Below, in pieces: positions 32,188-41,622 of a DNA stretch of 44,162 bases. The position numbers were made by a program, and so were the translations under genes. Positions within the stretch are counted from its first letter, which is position 1. Each line of letters starts with the position of its first letter. The stretch is taken from assembly GCA_030037755.1 (NCBI GenBank), contig JASHQD010000774.1, forward strand, positions 1 through 44,162, given 5' to 3'. The notes beneath the pieces are model-generated. The model saw nothing but the letters and a program-made list of their open reading frames with translations, did no database searches and had not been told where the DNA came from. Origin of the DNA: Terriglobia bacterium (GTDB taxonomy: Bacteria; Acidobacteriota; Terriglobia; UBA7540).

Positions 32188-34866
32188 ATGGCACTGTTGC
32201 GGAGAATTCTGTCACTCGGCCGGCGCGCGCGGGTGGAGCATGAAATCGACGCCGAGCTGCGCGAGCACATGGCCATGTCGGTCGACGACGACATGGCCCG
32301 CGGGATGAGCCGCGAACAAGCGGAGCGCGACGCGCGCCGGCGCTTTGGCAATCCCAGAGCGATGCGCGAGCGCGTCTCCGAGGAGGATGCCGCGCTCGGG
32401 CTCGAGAATCTCTGGTATGACGTGCGCGGCGCCTTGCGCGTGTTCGCCAAGAGTCCGGGCTTCGCGCTGGTCGTCCTGCTGACGCTCGCGCTCGGAGTCG
32501 GCGCCAACACCGCAATCTTCGAGCTTCTCGACGCGGTGCGATTACGCACTCTTCCGGTTTCGAGACCAGCCGAATTAGCGGAGCTGCGAATCACCGGAGG
32601 CAATCGCGGATTCGGAATCACCGACGGTTTGTTCGCCGCTTTCACGGTCCCCATGTGGTATGAGGTCAAGGAGCATCATGACCCCTTCTCGGGCATCTTT
32701 GCATGGCGCACCAACGGTGTTAATGTCGGTCCTTCTAACCGGTCCCACCAGGCGTACGGGCTCGAAGTCAGCGGAGACTTCTTCAGCGTGCTGGGCATCG
32801 CTCCTCTCCAGGGGCGCCTGATCGAACCTCAGGACGTGACCGCCAACTGCCAGATGACCAGCGGCGTCGTGGTCAGTTACTCCTTCTGGGAATCAGAGAT
32901 GGGAGGCCAACCGATCACCGGCGGCTCCACCCTTGTCGTCGAGGGGAAACCGGTGCAGGTTTTCGGCGTCACGCCGCCGTCCTTCTTCGGCATGATCGTG
33001 GGCGATCGCTTTGACCTCGCCTATCCGACCTGCGCGCCTCCGCATCCTCCCGCCGAACAGTTCACCTACTCCGTGATGGGACGCCTCAAGCCGGGATGGA
33101 ATCTCAAGCAGGCGTCCGACTATTTCGGCTCGCTCAGCCCCGGCCTCTTCGAAAAGACCGCGCCCACAGGCTACAGCTCCCAGGCTCTCAAGACCTACAA
33201 GGCCTTTCGCCTGGCGGCATATCCAGCCGGCGCCGGGGTCAGTTGGCTGCGCGACCAATACAACTCCTCGCTCGATATTCTGCTCGGGATCACCGGACTG
33301 GTGCTTTTGATTGCGTGCGCCAACCTTGCCAACCTGATGCTGGCCCGGGCCAGCGTGAAGAGCCGCGAGGTCGCGGTCCGCATGGCGCTGGGCGCTACGC
33401 GCGGCCGCCTGATGCGCCAAACCCTCCTGGAAAGCGCGCTGCTCGCGGCCTGCGGGGCAACTCTCGGCGCTGCCCTCGCGCAACCACTCAGCCGGGTTCT
33501 GGTGAGCTCTCTTAACACCAGCCAGGGCACGATTCATCTCAGCATCGTGCCGGACTGGCGGGTGCTCCTGTTCGCGGCCGCCGCCGCCGCCGCAACTTGC
33601 ATCGTCTTCGGCACGTTCCCGGCTCTGCGCAGCACCGGCGCGCAGCCGCTCGCGTCACTCAAATCTGGCGAACGCGGTGTGGTGGGCAACCGCGAGGGAT
33701 TCTCCGTACAGCGTGGATTGGTGATTGCCCAGGTCGCCGTCTCGATGGTGCTTCTGGTGGGTGCTTTGCTCTTTGTGCGCAGCTATCGCAACTTGATGAC
33801 GCTGAATCCAGGAATACGCGAGAGCGGCATTACGGTCGCGTTTTTCGGGTTTGGATCGGCGCATGTTAAGCCCGAAAATCTCGCGGAGTACAAGCGGCAA
33901 CTGGTGGACGACGTGCGCTCCATTCCAGGCGTCGAAAATGCCGCCGCGACCACGAATATTCCTCTGGGCGGCAGCAGTTGGGGCCATCACGTCGACGTGG
34001 GAGCGGCCGACGGCGAAAGCAGGTTTACCTACGCCAGCCCAACCTTCTTCGCGACCCTGGGCATTCCGCTGCTCGAGGGACGTAAGTTCACTGAGAGCGA
34101 CACCAACATGAGCCCCTTGGTGCTCATCGTGAACCAGGCCTTTGTCCGGAGGTATGTCAGTGCGGCCTCGCCGCTCGGGGTTCAGGTCCATGTGCGTCCT
34201 GAGCCGCAGTATCCGGAACGCACCTACGAGATCGTCGGTGTGGTTCCCGATACGAAATATGGCGACCTGCGCGAGCCGCCGCCCACCCAGGCGTTCGTGC
34301 CCGCCGCCCAGCTGCCCGTGACAGCGCAAGCCCCGTGGACAGGGATGCTGATCGCTTCAGGCGATCCCGCAGCGGCGCAACAGGCGGTGCGACGCAGGCT
34401 GGAAGAGAGCTTTCCCGGCATCCAAATGCAGTTCTTCGATTTCCAGCAGGGCATTCTCGACCGTCTGGTCGGCGATCGCATGATGGCAAGGCTGTCGGGT
34501 TTCTTTGGCGTCCTCGCCGCGCTGCTCGTTGTCGTCGGGCTGCACGGAGTCCTTTCGTACTTCCTGGCCCAGCGACGCGGAGAGATCGGCATTCGGATGG
34601 CGCTCGGAGCGACCCGTGGCCGCGTGGTCGCTGGCATGCTCCAGAGTGCCTGCGTCATGCTGGCAGGCGGCTTGGTGGCAGGAACGGCGCTGTCCCTGAT
34701 CGCCACTCGCGGAGCCAGCACCCTGCTGTTCGGCCTGAAGCCGTGGGATCCGGTAACTCTCGTCGGCGCCGCCGTGCTCCTGGCAGTGGTGACCGTCGTG
34801 GCAAGCCTCATCCCGTCGGTGCGCGCGGCAAACGTGAATCCGGTCGACGCTCTCCGTGCCGAGTAG
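32188..34866 (+). CDS. ADOP-type ABC transporter permease (MacB/FtsX-like)
   Basis: The 892-residue membrane protein has a short N-terminal helical region with ARVEHEIDAELREHMAMSVDDDMARGMSREQAERDARRRFGN, typical of the acidobacterial duplicated orphan permeases. Two tandem units follow, each with a MacB-type periplasmic domain and an FtsX domain. The first has the TM segment VVLLTLALGVGANTAIF and LMLARASVKSREVAVRMALGATRGRLMRQ near 405-435. The second ends LAQRRGEIGIRMALGATRGRVVAGML and VNPVDALRAE. No ATPase gene is adjacent, hence 'orphan'. ATG at 32188 follows GAGGGG; the frame is open upstream inside padR but not used. Substrate unknown. Confidence 0.9.
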   Translation: MALLRRILSLGRRARVEHEIDAELREHMAMSVDDDMARGMSREQAERDARRRFGNPRAMRERVSEEDAALGLENLWYDVRGALRVFAKSPGFALVVLLTLALGVGANTAIFELLDAVRLRTLPVSRPAELAELRITGGNRGFGITDGLFAAFTVPMWYEVKEHHDPFSGIFAWRTNGVNVGPSNRSHQAYGLEVSGDFFSVLGIAPLQGRLIEPQDVTANCQMTSGVVVSYSFWESEMGGQPITGGSTLVVEGKPVQVFGVTPPSFFGMIVGDRFDLAYPTCAPPHPPAEQFTYSVMGRLKPGWNLKQASDYFGSLSPGLFEKTAPTGYSSQALKTYKAFRLAAYPAGAGVSWLRDQYNSSLDILLGITGLVLLIACANLANLMLARASVKSREVAVRMALGATRGRLMRQTLLESALLAACGATLGAALAQPLSRVLVSSLNTSQGTIHLSIVPDWRVLLFAAAAAAATCIVFGTFPALRSTGAQPLASLKSGERGVVGNREGFSVQRGLVIAQVAVSMVLLVGALLFVRSYRNLMTLNPGIRESGITVAFFGFGSAHVKPENLAEYKRQLVDDVRSIPGVENAAATTNIPLGGSSWGHHVDVGAADGESRFTYASPTFFATLGIPLLEGRKFTESDTNMSPLVLIVNQAFVRRYVSAASPLGVQVHVRPEPQYPERTYEIVGVVPDTKYGDLREPPPTQAFVPAAQLPVTAQAPWTGMLIASGDPAAAQQAVRRRLEESFPGIQMQFFDFQQGILDRLVGDRMMARLSGFFGVLAALLVVVGLHGVLSYFLAQRRGEIGIRMALGATRGRVVAGMLQSACVMLAGGLVAGTALSLIATRGASTLLFGLKPWDPVTLVGAAVLLAVVTVVASLIPSVRAANVNPVDALRAE

Positions 34867-35149
34867 GCAAGACGTTACTACAAGCTAGAATTCCCCAAGC
34901 CGCCTAGGGAACGAAGCCACCACCAAAGCTGTCATTCGCTGGGCCTTGCCGGTGGCGCACGGCAGTTCTTGAACCCGCCCGCCGGATCCGAAACCTGGTT
35001 GCTCAAACCTACTGAAAGCTCAAGCTCCGGTACGGTTTCCGGGCCAGTGAAGGCACGCCTCCGAGCCATTTCTCAAGGGTCCGCGCCAAGCACTCGTCGC
35101 GCAGAATACCTTCGAGGACGTGCTGGTGAGCGATATGGCGGAGGCGTTC
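34867..35149. other. Spacer after ADOP gene, possible coding relic on minus strand
   Basis: No intact gene is visible. On the minus strand a 50-codon stretch ending at a TAG (35009-35011) reads HQHVLEGILRDECLARTLEK followed by WLGGVPSLARKPYRSL, which looks protein-like but has no start codon and no family I recognise. It could be the tail of a lost gene. The rest, 34867-35008, shows nothing notable. Confidence 0.3.
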
Positions 35150-35307
35150 GTTGTCAGTGGTCCGCTATTGTCGGTTCTCGGTTGGAGGTTCGTAAATCGT
35201 CGATCGTAGCTCGTGGTTCTAGCGATCCGCGATCTACGGTCCAACCGAAGCCGAACGATCCACAACCACGACCGGCAACCGACAACCAAGAACCGGCGAC
35301 TGTCACC
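35150..35307. repeat. Composite heptamer hairpin element E6
   Basis: Ten contiguous heptamers form the left arm (35150-35219), among them TCGGTTC, TCGGTTG, GAGGTTC, GTCGATC, GTAGCTC, GTGGTTC. Ten form the right arm (35231-35300), among them GATCTAC, CCACGAC, CGGCAAC, CGACAAC, CAAGAAC, CGGCGAC. The inner left words GGTTC/GGTTG are complementary to the GAACC/CAACC of the right arm. Words such as GATCTAC are shared with the core of E4. It lies between the ADOP permease and aceE. Confidence 0.8.
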
Positions 35308-35320
35308 GCCCGCGGAAGGG

Positions 35321-35329
35321 TGCTATCAT
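35321..35329 (+). promoter_or_regulatory. Candidate extended -10 upstream of aceE operon
   Basis: TGCTATCAT matches TGnTATnAT, identical to the word before rfaE2. A partial -35 (CTGTCA, 35300-35305) is 18 bp upstream and overlaps the end of repeat E6. The leader to the aceE ATG would be about 200 nt, and I see no gene in it. Confidence 0.4.
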
Positions 35330-35534
35330 CGGGTTTGACATCTGCAAAGCAGTTGCCGGCAGTGCTCCGTTAACCTCAGTAGCACATTCGAGGTTGCCTC
35401 CCCGGGACGAAGCGAGCCAACCAGCCTTTCGTCTCCGCACGTCCAAGTTGGAGGTCACACGTGTTCTGCCTCAGGCGGTACCGCGCGCAGTTTGAGATCA
35501 TCCGGCGGCTTTGGGGCGAAAGGAAAGCAGACAA

Positions 35535-38219
35535 ATGAGTGAGGCTGATCTTCTCCAGGCGCAAGCCTCGGATATCGAGACCCAGGAGTGGCTGGAGTCG
35601 CTCGATTACATCATCCACAACGACGGCGGAACCGAGCGCGCCGGCCAGATCCTGCAACGGCTGCGCTTGCACGCCGCCGAGGCCGGCGTCACCCTGCCTT
35701 ACCGTGCCACGACTCCTTACCTGAACACGATTCCTGCCGATCAGGAGCCGCCGTTTCCGGGCAGCCGCGAGATTGAGCGACGCATCAAGAGCCTGATTCG
35801 CTGGAATGCCATGGCGATGGTGGTGCGGGCGAATCGCGAAGAGAGCGGCATTGGAGGTCACATCTCCACTTATGCCTCGCAAGCCACGCTTTTCGAAGTT
35901 GCGTTTAACCATTTTTTGCGCGGCAAGACTCCGGATCATGACGGCGACTCGGTCTACTTCCAGGGCCATGCGGCGCCGGGCGTTTATGCGCGCGCTTTTC
36001 TCGAAGGCCGGCTTTCGCTCGAGCGGCTGCAGAATTTCCGCCGCGAGACGCGTCCCTCCGGCGGACTCTCGTCCTACCCGCATCCCTGGCTGATGCCCGA
36101 TTTTTGGGAATACCCCACCGTCTCGATGGGCCTCGCGCCCATCATGGCCATCTATCACGCACGATTTGTGCGCTATCTGCAGGATCGCAAGCTGAAGAAC
36201 CACTCCGACCCCAAGGTGTGGGCGTTCCTGGGGGACGGCGAAATGGACGAGCCGGAATCGCTGGGCGCGGTGTCGCTCGCGGCGCGCGAAAAGCTCGACA
36301 ATCTGATTTTCGTGATTAGCTGCAACCTGCAACGGCTGGACGGTCCGGTGCGCGGCAACGGCAACATCGTGCAGGAACTCGAGGGCGTGTTCCGCGGCGC
36401 AGGCTGGAACGTGATCAAGGTCCTGTGGGGCACGGATTGGGATCCGCTGCTGGCCAAGGACCGTGACGGGCTGCTTGCCGATCGGATGGGCCAGGTGGTG
36501 GACGGTGAACGCCAGAAGTTCAGCGTCGCCTCGGGCGCGTATATCCGCCAGCACTTCTTCGGGACCGATCCGGGGCTGCTCGAGATGGTCAAGCACTACT
36601 CGGACGAGCAACTTGCCAAGATGCGGCTCGGCGGTCATGACCCGCAGAAGGTCTATGCCGCCTACAACTCAGCTGTGGAGCATAAAGGCGCTCCCACGGT
36701 GATCTTGGCGCGCACCACCAAGGGTTACGGTCTCGGCGAGGCGGGCGAAGGCAAGAACATCACCCACCAGCAGAAGAAGCTCAACGAGGCTGAGTTGCGG
36801 TCATTCCGCAGCCGATTCGGCATCCCGATGTCTGATGAGGAGGTAGCGGGTGCGCCGTTCTACCGGCCCTCGGAGTCGAGCCCTGAGATCGAGTATATGC
36901 GTGAGCGCCGCAAGGCTCTCGGCGGCTACGTGCCCACGCGCGCGGTGCGCGTCGAGCCGCTTGATCCGCCCGCGGAATCTCTTTTCGATGAGCTTTACAA
37001 GGGCACCGACAACCGGGAAGTCTCGACCACAATGGCGTTCGTGCGGCTGCTGAGCAAGTTTTTGCGCGATCCGATGCTGGGCAAGCTGATCGTGCCGATT
37101 ATTCCGGACGAGGCGCGCACGTTCGGGATGGAATCGCTGTTCCGCGAAGTGGGCATCTACTCGCACGTTGGCCAGCTCTACGAGCCCGTCGATCGCGACA
37201 CGCTGCTTTACTACAAGGAAGCGACGGAAGGGCAGATTCTCGAAGAGGGAATCACGGAGGCGGGCAGCATCTCGTCGTTCATCGCCGCCGGCACCGCTTA
37301 CGCGACGCACGGCGTGAATACTATTCCGTTCTTCATCTTTTACTCGATGTTTGGACTCCAACGCGTGGGCGATCTGATCTGGGCGGCGGCGGATTCGCGA
37401 TGCCGCGGCTTCCTGCTGGGCGGCACGGCCGGCCGGACGACGCTGGCCGGCGAGGGCCTGCAGCACCAGGACGGCAACAGCCACGTGCTCGCCTATCCGG
37501 TGCCGAATCTGATGGCGTACGATCCCGCGTTCGCGTACGAAATCGCGGTCATCATCCGCGACGGCATCAAGCGCATGTATCACGACGGCGAGAGCATCTT
37601 CTACTACTTGACGCTCATGAACGAGCCGTACGCGCAGCCGCCCATGCCCAACGAGCCTGGCGTGCAGGAAGGCATCCTCAAGGGGCTTTACCGCTTCCGC
37701 GCGTCGGCGCATCCGCGCGCCAAGCTGCGTGCGCAACTCTTCGGCAGCGGCTCGATCCTGAATGAGGCGCTGAAGGCGCAGGCGTTGCTCGATGAGAAGT
37801 ACAACGTGGCCGCGGATGTGTGGAGCGTGACCAGCTACAAGCAACTCTATCGCGACGGGCACGACGCGGAGCGCTGGAATATGCTGCATCCGGACGGGGA
37901 GCCGCGCGTTCCGCATGTGACGTCCTCCCTCGCCGATGCGCCTGGCGTGCTGGTGGCGGCCAGCGACTACATCAGGGCACTGCCGGATTCGATCGCGCGC
38001 TGGTGCCCGCGTCCGCTGGTCGCGCTCGGCACCGACGGATTCGGCCGCAGCGACGGTCGCGCTGCGCTGCGGAACTTCTTCGAGGTCGATTCGCGCTTCA
38101 TCACGCTGGCGACGCTGGCGGCGCTCGCGCGCGAGGGCAACCTGCAGGCCAAGGTGGTCCAGCAGGCGATGAAGGATCTGGACATCAGCCCGGAGAAGCC
38201 GAATCCGGTCACGTCGTAG
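35535..38219 (+). CDS. aceE: Pyruvate dehydrogenase E1 component, homodimeric type
   Basis: Thiamine-diphosphate enzyme that decarboxylates pyruvate and acetylates the lipoyl group of E2. The 894-residue length and sequence match the single-chain AceE class: EWLESLDYIIHNDGG at the N-terminus, SGIGGHISTYASQATLFEVAFNHFL, and the ThDP motif FLGDGEMDEPES...NLIFVISCNLQRLDGPV. ARTTKGYGLGEAGEGKNITHQQKKL and PDEARTFGMESLFREVGIYS follow. AGGAAAG lies upstream of ATG 35535. It is first of three consecutive subunit genes. E. coli controls its operon by PdhR; no such regulator is nearby. Confidence 0.96.
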   Translation: MSEADLLQAQASDIETQEWLESLDYIIHNDGGTERAGQILQRLRLHAAEAGVTLPYRATTPYLNTIPADQEPPFPGSREIERRIKSLIRWNAMAMVVRANREESGIGGHISTYASQATLFEVAFNHFLRGKTPDHDGDSVYFQGHAAPGVYARAFLEGRLSLERLQNFRRETRPSGGLSSYPHPWLMPDFWEYPTVSMGLAPIMAIYHARFVRYLQDRKLKNHSDPKVWAFLGDGEMDEPESLGAVSLAAREKLDNLIFVISCNLQRLDGPVRGNGNIVQELEGVFRGAGWNVIKVLWGTDWDPLLAKDRDGLLADRMGQVVDGERQKFSVASGAYIRQHFFGTDPGLLEMVKHYSDEQLAKMRLGGHDPQKVYAAYNSAVEHKGAPTVILARTTKGYGLGEAGEGKNITHQQKKLNEAELRSFRSRFGIPMSDEEVAGAPFYRPSESSPEIEYMRERRKALGGYVPTRAVRVEPLDPPAESLFDELYKGTDNREVSTTMAFVRLLSKFLRDPMLGKLIVPIIPDEARTFGMESLFREVGIYSHVGQLYEPVDRDTLLYYKEATEGQILEEGITEAGSISSFIAAGTAYATHGVNTIPFFIFYSMFGLQRVGDLIWAAADSRCRGFLLGGTAGRTTLAGEGLQHQDGNSHVLAYPVPNLMAYDPAFAYEIAVIIRDGIKRMYHDGESIFYYLTLMNEPYAQPPMPNEPGVQEGILKGLYRFRASAHPRAKLRAQLFGSGSILNEALKAQALLDEKYNVAADVWSVTSYKQLYRDGHDAERWNMLHPDGEPRVPHVTSSLADAPGVLVAASDYIRALPDSIARWCPRPLVALGTDGFGRSDGRAALRNFFEVDSRFITLATLAALAREGNLQAKVVQQAMKDLDISPEKPNPVTS

Positions 38220-38222
38220 TAG

Positions 38223-38339
38223 GGGTCAGGGATCAGGGGCCAGGGACATTGTCACGGACCAGGGACGAAGGCCATGAACGACGCATCGGACGGGCAACTG
38301 ACCACTGACAACCACTGACAACTGACGACTAACCACTGT
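38223..38339. repeat. Heptamer element E7
   Basis: The left part has GGGTCAG, GGATCAG, GGGCCAG (38223-38243) and then looser GG-ACC words. The right part has CAACTGA, CCACTGA, a 3-nt interruption, CCACTGA, CAACTGA, CGACTAA, CCACTGT (38295-38339). The arms are only partly complementary (GGTCAG/CTGACC). It separates aceE from aceF inside the pyruvate dehydrogenase operon and stops 10 bp before the aceF ATG. Confidence 0.75.
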
Positions 38340-38349
38340 TTGGAGAGAC

Positions 38350-40092
38350 ATGTCGACGGAATTCAGACTGCCGGAGCTTGGAGAGAACGTCGCGAAGGGC
38401 GACCTAGTGAAGGTGCTGGTGTCGGTCGGTGACGTTATCAGCAAAGACCAGTCCGTCATCGAGCTTGAGACGGAGAAGGCCACGCTCGAAGTGCCTTCTT
38501 CGGTCGGCGGCAAAGTGGAATCGATTCTCGTCAAGCCCGGCGAACAAGTGAAAGTCGGTCAGGTAATCCTCACCGTGAGCGACGGTACGCAGGACGCGGG
38601 ACGGTCCGCGGCGGACGCCCAGGTTGCGCCAAGCTCGCGGCCCGAGCCGTCCAAGCTGAAGGTCAATGGCGCGGAGGTTGCCGCGAGCGCGGATCCGGCG
38701 GCTGCTGAACCGGCGCAGCAAGCGCCCGAAACTCCGATGCGAGTGCAGCCGGCGGGCGCAACCTCGGAATTCAGACTCCCAGAGCTTGGCGAGAACGTCG
38801 AGAAGGGCGATCTGCTCAAGGTGCTGGTCTCTGTTGGAGACGTCATCAGCCAGGAGCAGCCGGTATTGGAACTCGAGACCGAAAAGGCGACGCTCGAAGT
38901 GCCATCCTCGGTCAACGGGCGAGTGAAAGAGATTCACGTGAAGGCCGGCGACAAGGTGAAAGTCGGCCAATTGATCTTCACGGTCGAGGGCGGCGCAACC
39001 GGCGGCGCGGCGGGTAAGGCGAAAATGCCCGCGGCCGAGAAGTCATCTGCGGCGCCGCCCGTATCCACGGCGCCGGCTGCGGCTGCCGCTCGAGCAGATG
39101 TACCTCCGCCTGCTGTTCGAGAGGCGCCTTCTGCGGCCCCGGCGGTTCCGGCGAGAGAAGCTGTTCCTGCGACCGCGACGGGCGAGAAGCGCCTGGTTCC
39201 CGCGGCGCCTTCCGTGCGGCGCATGGCGCGTGAACTCGGGGTGGATATTGCGCAAGTGCCGGGCAGCGGTCCTCGCGGACGCATTTCGGCCGAAGACGTA
39301 AAGGCGTATGTCCGGAACCTCAACACCGAGCGCCGGGCAGGCGGAGTGCGGATTGGCGCGTCCGTACCGATGCCGGATTTCTCGCGTTGGGGCGCCGTCG
39401 AGCGCGAATCGATGAGGGCCGTGCGGCGCGCGACAGCGTCACACCTGGCTCACGCCTGGGTCACGGTTCCACGGGTGACGCAGCATGATCGCGCCGACAT
39501 CACGCACATCGAGGGTCTTCGGAAGCAGCATTCGAAGAGAGTGGAAGGGCAAGGCGGCAAGCTGACGATCACGGCGATCGCCCTGAAGATCGTCGCCTCG
39601 GCGCTGCACAAGTTTCCGCAGTTCGCGGCCAGTATCGATCCGGAGCGCGAGGAGATCATCTACAAGAAATATCGCCACATCGGCGTCGCCGTAGACACGG
39701 ACCGCGGGCTGCTGGTGCCGGTCATCCGCGATGTGGACAAGAAGAACATCGTCGAGCTTTCGGTGGAACTCGCGCAGGTGGCCGAGAAGGCGCGCAATCG
39801 CAAGCTCGCGCCCGAGGAGATGGAAGGCGGCGTCTTCAGCATCAGCAATCTGGGCGGCATCGGAGGCACGTCGTTCACGCCGATCGTGAACTGGCCTGAG
39901 GTCGCGATCCTGGGCATGTCGCGATCGAATCTCGAGCCGGTTTACGTCGACGGCCAGTTCCAGCCGCGCCTGATGCTTCCGCTGTCGCTGTCCTACGATC
40001 ATCGGTTGATCGATGGCGCCGACGCGGCGCGCTTCCTGCGCTGGGTCGCGGAGGCGTTGGAACAGCCGTTCCTGATTCCTTTCGAGGGCTGA
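38350..40092 (+). CDS. aceF: Pyruvate dehydrogenase E2, dihydrolipoamide acetyltransferase
   Basis: Forms the core of the complex and transfers acetyl groups to CoA. The 580-residue protein has two lipoyl domains (about 1-78 and 137-215). Each begins EFRLPELGENV and carries ELETEKATLEVPSSV with the lipoylated Lys. Ala/Pro-rich linkers separate them from the peripheral-subunit-binding domain (SVRRMARELGVDIAQVPGSGPRGRISAEDVKAYV, about 283-318). The catalytic domain ends with LSLSYDHRLIDGADAARF, containing the active His. GGAGAG precedes ATG 38350. The two lipoyl domains are highly similar to each other, suggesting recent duplication or gene conversion. Confidence 0.96.
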   Translation: MSTEFRLPELGENVAKGDLVKVLVSVGDVISKDQSVIELETEKATLEVPSSVGGKVESILVKPGEQVKVGQVILTVSDGTQDAGRSAADAQVAPSSRPEPSKLKVNGAEVAASADPAAAEPAQQAPETPMRVQPAGATSEFRLPELGENVEKGDLLKVLVSVGDVISQEQPVLELETEKATLEVPSSVNGRVKEIHVKAGDKVKVGQLIFTVEGGATGGAAGKAKMPAAEKSSAAPPVSTAPAAAAARADVPPPAVREAPSAAPAVPAREAVPATATGEKRLVPAAPSVRRMARELGVDIAQVPGSGPRGRISAEDVKAYVRNLNTERRAGGVRIGASVPMPDFSRWGAVERESMRAVRRATASHLAHAWVTVPRVTQHDRADITHIEGLRKQHSKRVEGQGGKLTITAIALKIVASALHKFPQFAASIDPEREEIIYKKYRHIGVAVDTDRGLLVPVIRDVDKKNIVELSVELAQVAEKARNRKLAPEEMEGGVFSISNLGGIGGTSFTPIVNWPEVAILGMSRSNLEPVYVDGQFQPRLMLPLSLSYDHRLIDGADAARFLRWVAEALEQPFLIPFEG

Positions 40093-40164
40093 GACTTTCC
40101 TCGGATCCTCAATCCCGAAAGCAGCACAAGCGCGCATACCCGTCGAGGAGGCAACGGACTCACC

Positions 40165-41586
40165 ATGGCTGAGCAGGCAGACAAAACTCAACTGGTCGTG
40201 ATCGGAGGCGGACCTGGAGGCTACGCAGCTGCGTTTCTCGCTGCCGATCTCGGAATGCGCGTCGCGCTCGTGGACGTGGAGGTGAATCCCGGCGGTGTTT
40301 GCCTCTATCGCGGCTGCATTCCGTCGAAAGCGCTGCTGCACGCGGCGCGCGTGCTGACGGAAGCGCGCGAGGCAGCACACTGGGGAATCGAGTTCCAGCC
40401 ACCTAAGATCGATATCGACAAGCTGCGCGAGTGGAAGACGGGCGTCGTCAGCAAGCTGACGGGCGGGCTGGGCCAGGTCTCAAAGCAGCGCCACGTGGAC
40501 TACATCCGCGGAACCGCATCGTTCGTCGACCCGAACACGGTCAGCATCGAGACCGCGAAGGCCGAACGCCGCCTCACCTTCGAGCACGCGATCATCGCGA
40601 CGGGATCGCTCCCGGCGATGCTGCCGGGTCTCCCGAAGAGCGAGCGCATCCTCGACTCGACGTCCGCGCTCGACATCGCAAACGTGCCGAAGACGCTGCT
40701 GGTGATCGGTGGAGGCTACATCGGGCTCGAGATTGGCACCGTGTATGCGGCGCTCGGCAGCGAAGTGTCCGTCGTGGAAATGCTCGACGGACTGCTGCCC
40801 GGAGCCGACCGCGATCTCGTAGCGCCGCTCGGCAAACGTGTCGAGAAGATCTTCAAAAAGGTCATGCTCAACACCAAGGTTGCGGAGATGAGAGAAGAGG
40901 AGAACGGTCTGAGTGTGAAGTTCGAAGGCGCGGGCGCGGAGGGCGGCGAACAAGTCTATGAGAAGGTGCTGGTCTCCGTCGGCCGCAAACCGAACTCGGC
41001 GATTGCCGGACTCGACAAGACGCGCGTGCAGAAAGACGCGAAGGGCTTCATCCAAATCGACCCTCAGCGCCGCACCGCCGAACCTTCAATCTATGCCGTC
41101 GGCGATGTGGCCGGCGAGCCGATGCTGGCGCACAAGGCGTCGCACGAAGGACGCACCGCCGTCGAGGCGATCGCCGGACACAAGGTGGCGTTTGAACCGC
41201 GCGCGATTCCGGCTGTAGTCTTCACCGATCCCGAAGTGGCATGGTGCGGCCTTACGGAGACTCAGGCCGCGAAGGAGAATCGCCCCATCAAGGTGGCGCG
41301 CTTTCCCTGGGCAGCGTCGGGACGCGCGACCACGTTGGATCGCACGGACGGCGTCACCAAGCTCATTCTCGACCCCGAAAGCGAGCGCGTACTCGGAGTA
41401 GGCATTACCGGTGTAGGCTCCGGCGAGCTGATCGCCGAAGGCGTGCTGGCGGTGGAGATGGCGGCGCTTGCTTCTGACATCAGCCTGACCATCCATCCGC
41501 ATCCCACGCTTTCCGAGACGGTGATGGAAACGGCGGAAGTGTTCTTCGGGACTGCGACCGATATTTATCGGCCGAAGAAAGCTTGA
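40165..41586 (+). CDS. lpdA: Dihydrolipoyl dehydrogenase (E3)
   Basis: FAD enzyme that reoxidises the lipoyl groups of E2. The 473-residue protein has the FAD-binding VVIGGGPGGYAAAFLAADLG and the redox disulphide in GGVCLYRGCIPSKALLHAARV. The NAD motif is LLVIGGGYIGLEIGTVYAALGSEVSVVE, and IYAVGDVAGEPMLAHKASHEGRTAVEAIAG follows. The C-terminal active-site segment is SLTIHPHPTLSETVMETAE. GAGGAGG lies 13 bp before the ATG, longer than usual. It is the third gene of the operon, 72 bp after aceF. Confidence 0.96.
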   Translation: MAEQADKTQLVVIGGGPGGYAAAFLAADLGMRVALVDVEVNPGGVCLYRGCIPSKALLHAARVLTEAREAAHWGIEFQPPKIDIDKLREWKTGVVSKLTGGLGQVSKQRHVDYIRGTASFVDPNTVSIETAKAERRLTFEHAIIATGSLPAMLPGLPKSERILDSTSALDIANVPKTLLVIGGGYIGLEIGTVYAALGSEVSVVEMLDGLLPGADRDLVAPLGKRVEKIFKKVMLNTKVAEMREEENGLSVKFEGAGAEGGEQVYEKVLVSVGRKPNSAIAGLDKTRVQKDAKGFIQIDPQRRTAEPSIYAVGDVAGEPMLAHKASHEGRTAVEAIAGHKVAFEPRAIPAVVFTDPEVAWCGLTETQAAKENRPIKVARFPWAASGRATTLDRTDGVTKLILDPESERVLGVGITGVGSGELIAEGVLAVEMAALASDISLTIHPHPTLSETVMETAEVFFGTATDIYRPKKA

Positions 41587-41604
41587 GGAGGACCAGGAGT
41601 AGCA

Positions 41605-41622
41605 AGCCTAAAGCTTGAGGCT
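41605..41622. terminator. Palindrome at convergent gene ends
   Basis: AGCCTAAAGCTTGAGGCT is an 18-bp palindrome with one mismatched pair. It sits where lpdA (ends 41586) meets the opposing carbinolamine dehydratase gene (ends 41608) and overlaps the latter's final codons. It has no U tract, so termination activity is uncertain. Confidence 0.35.
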
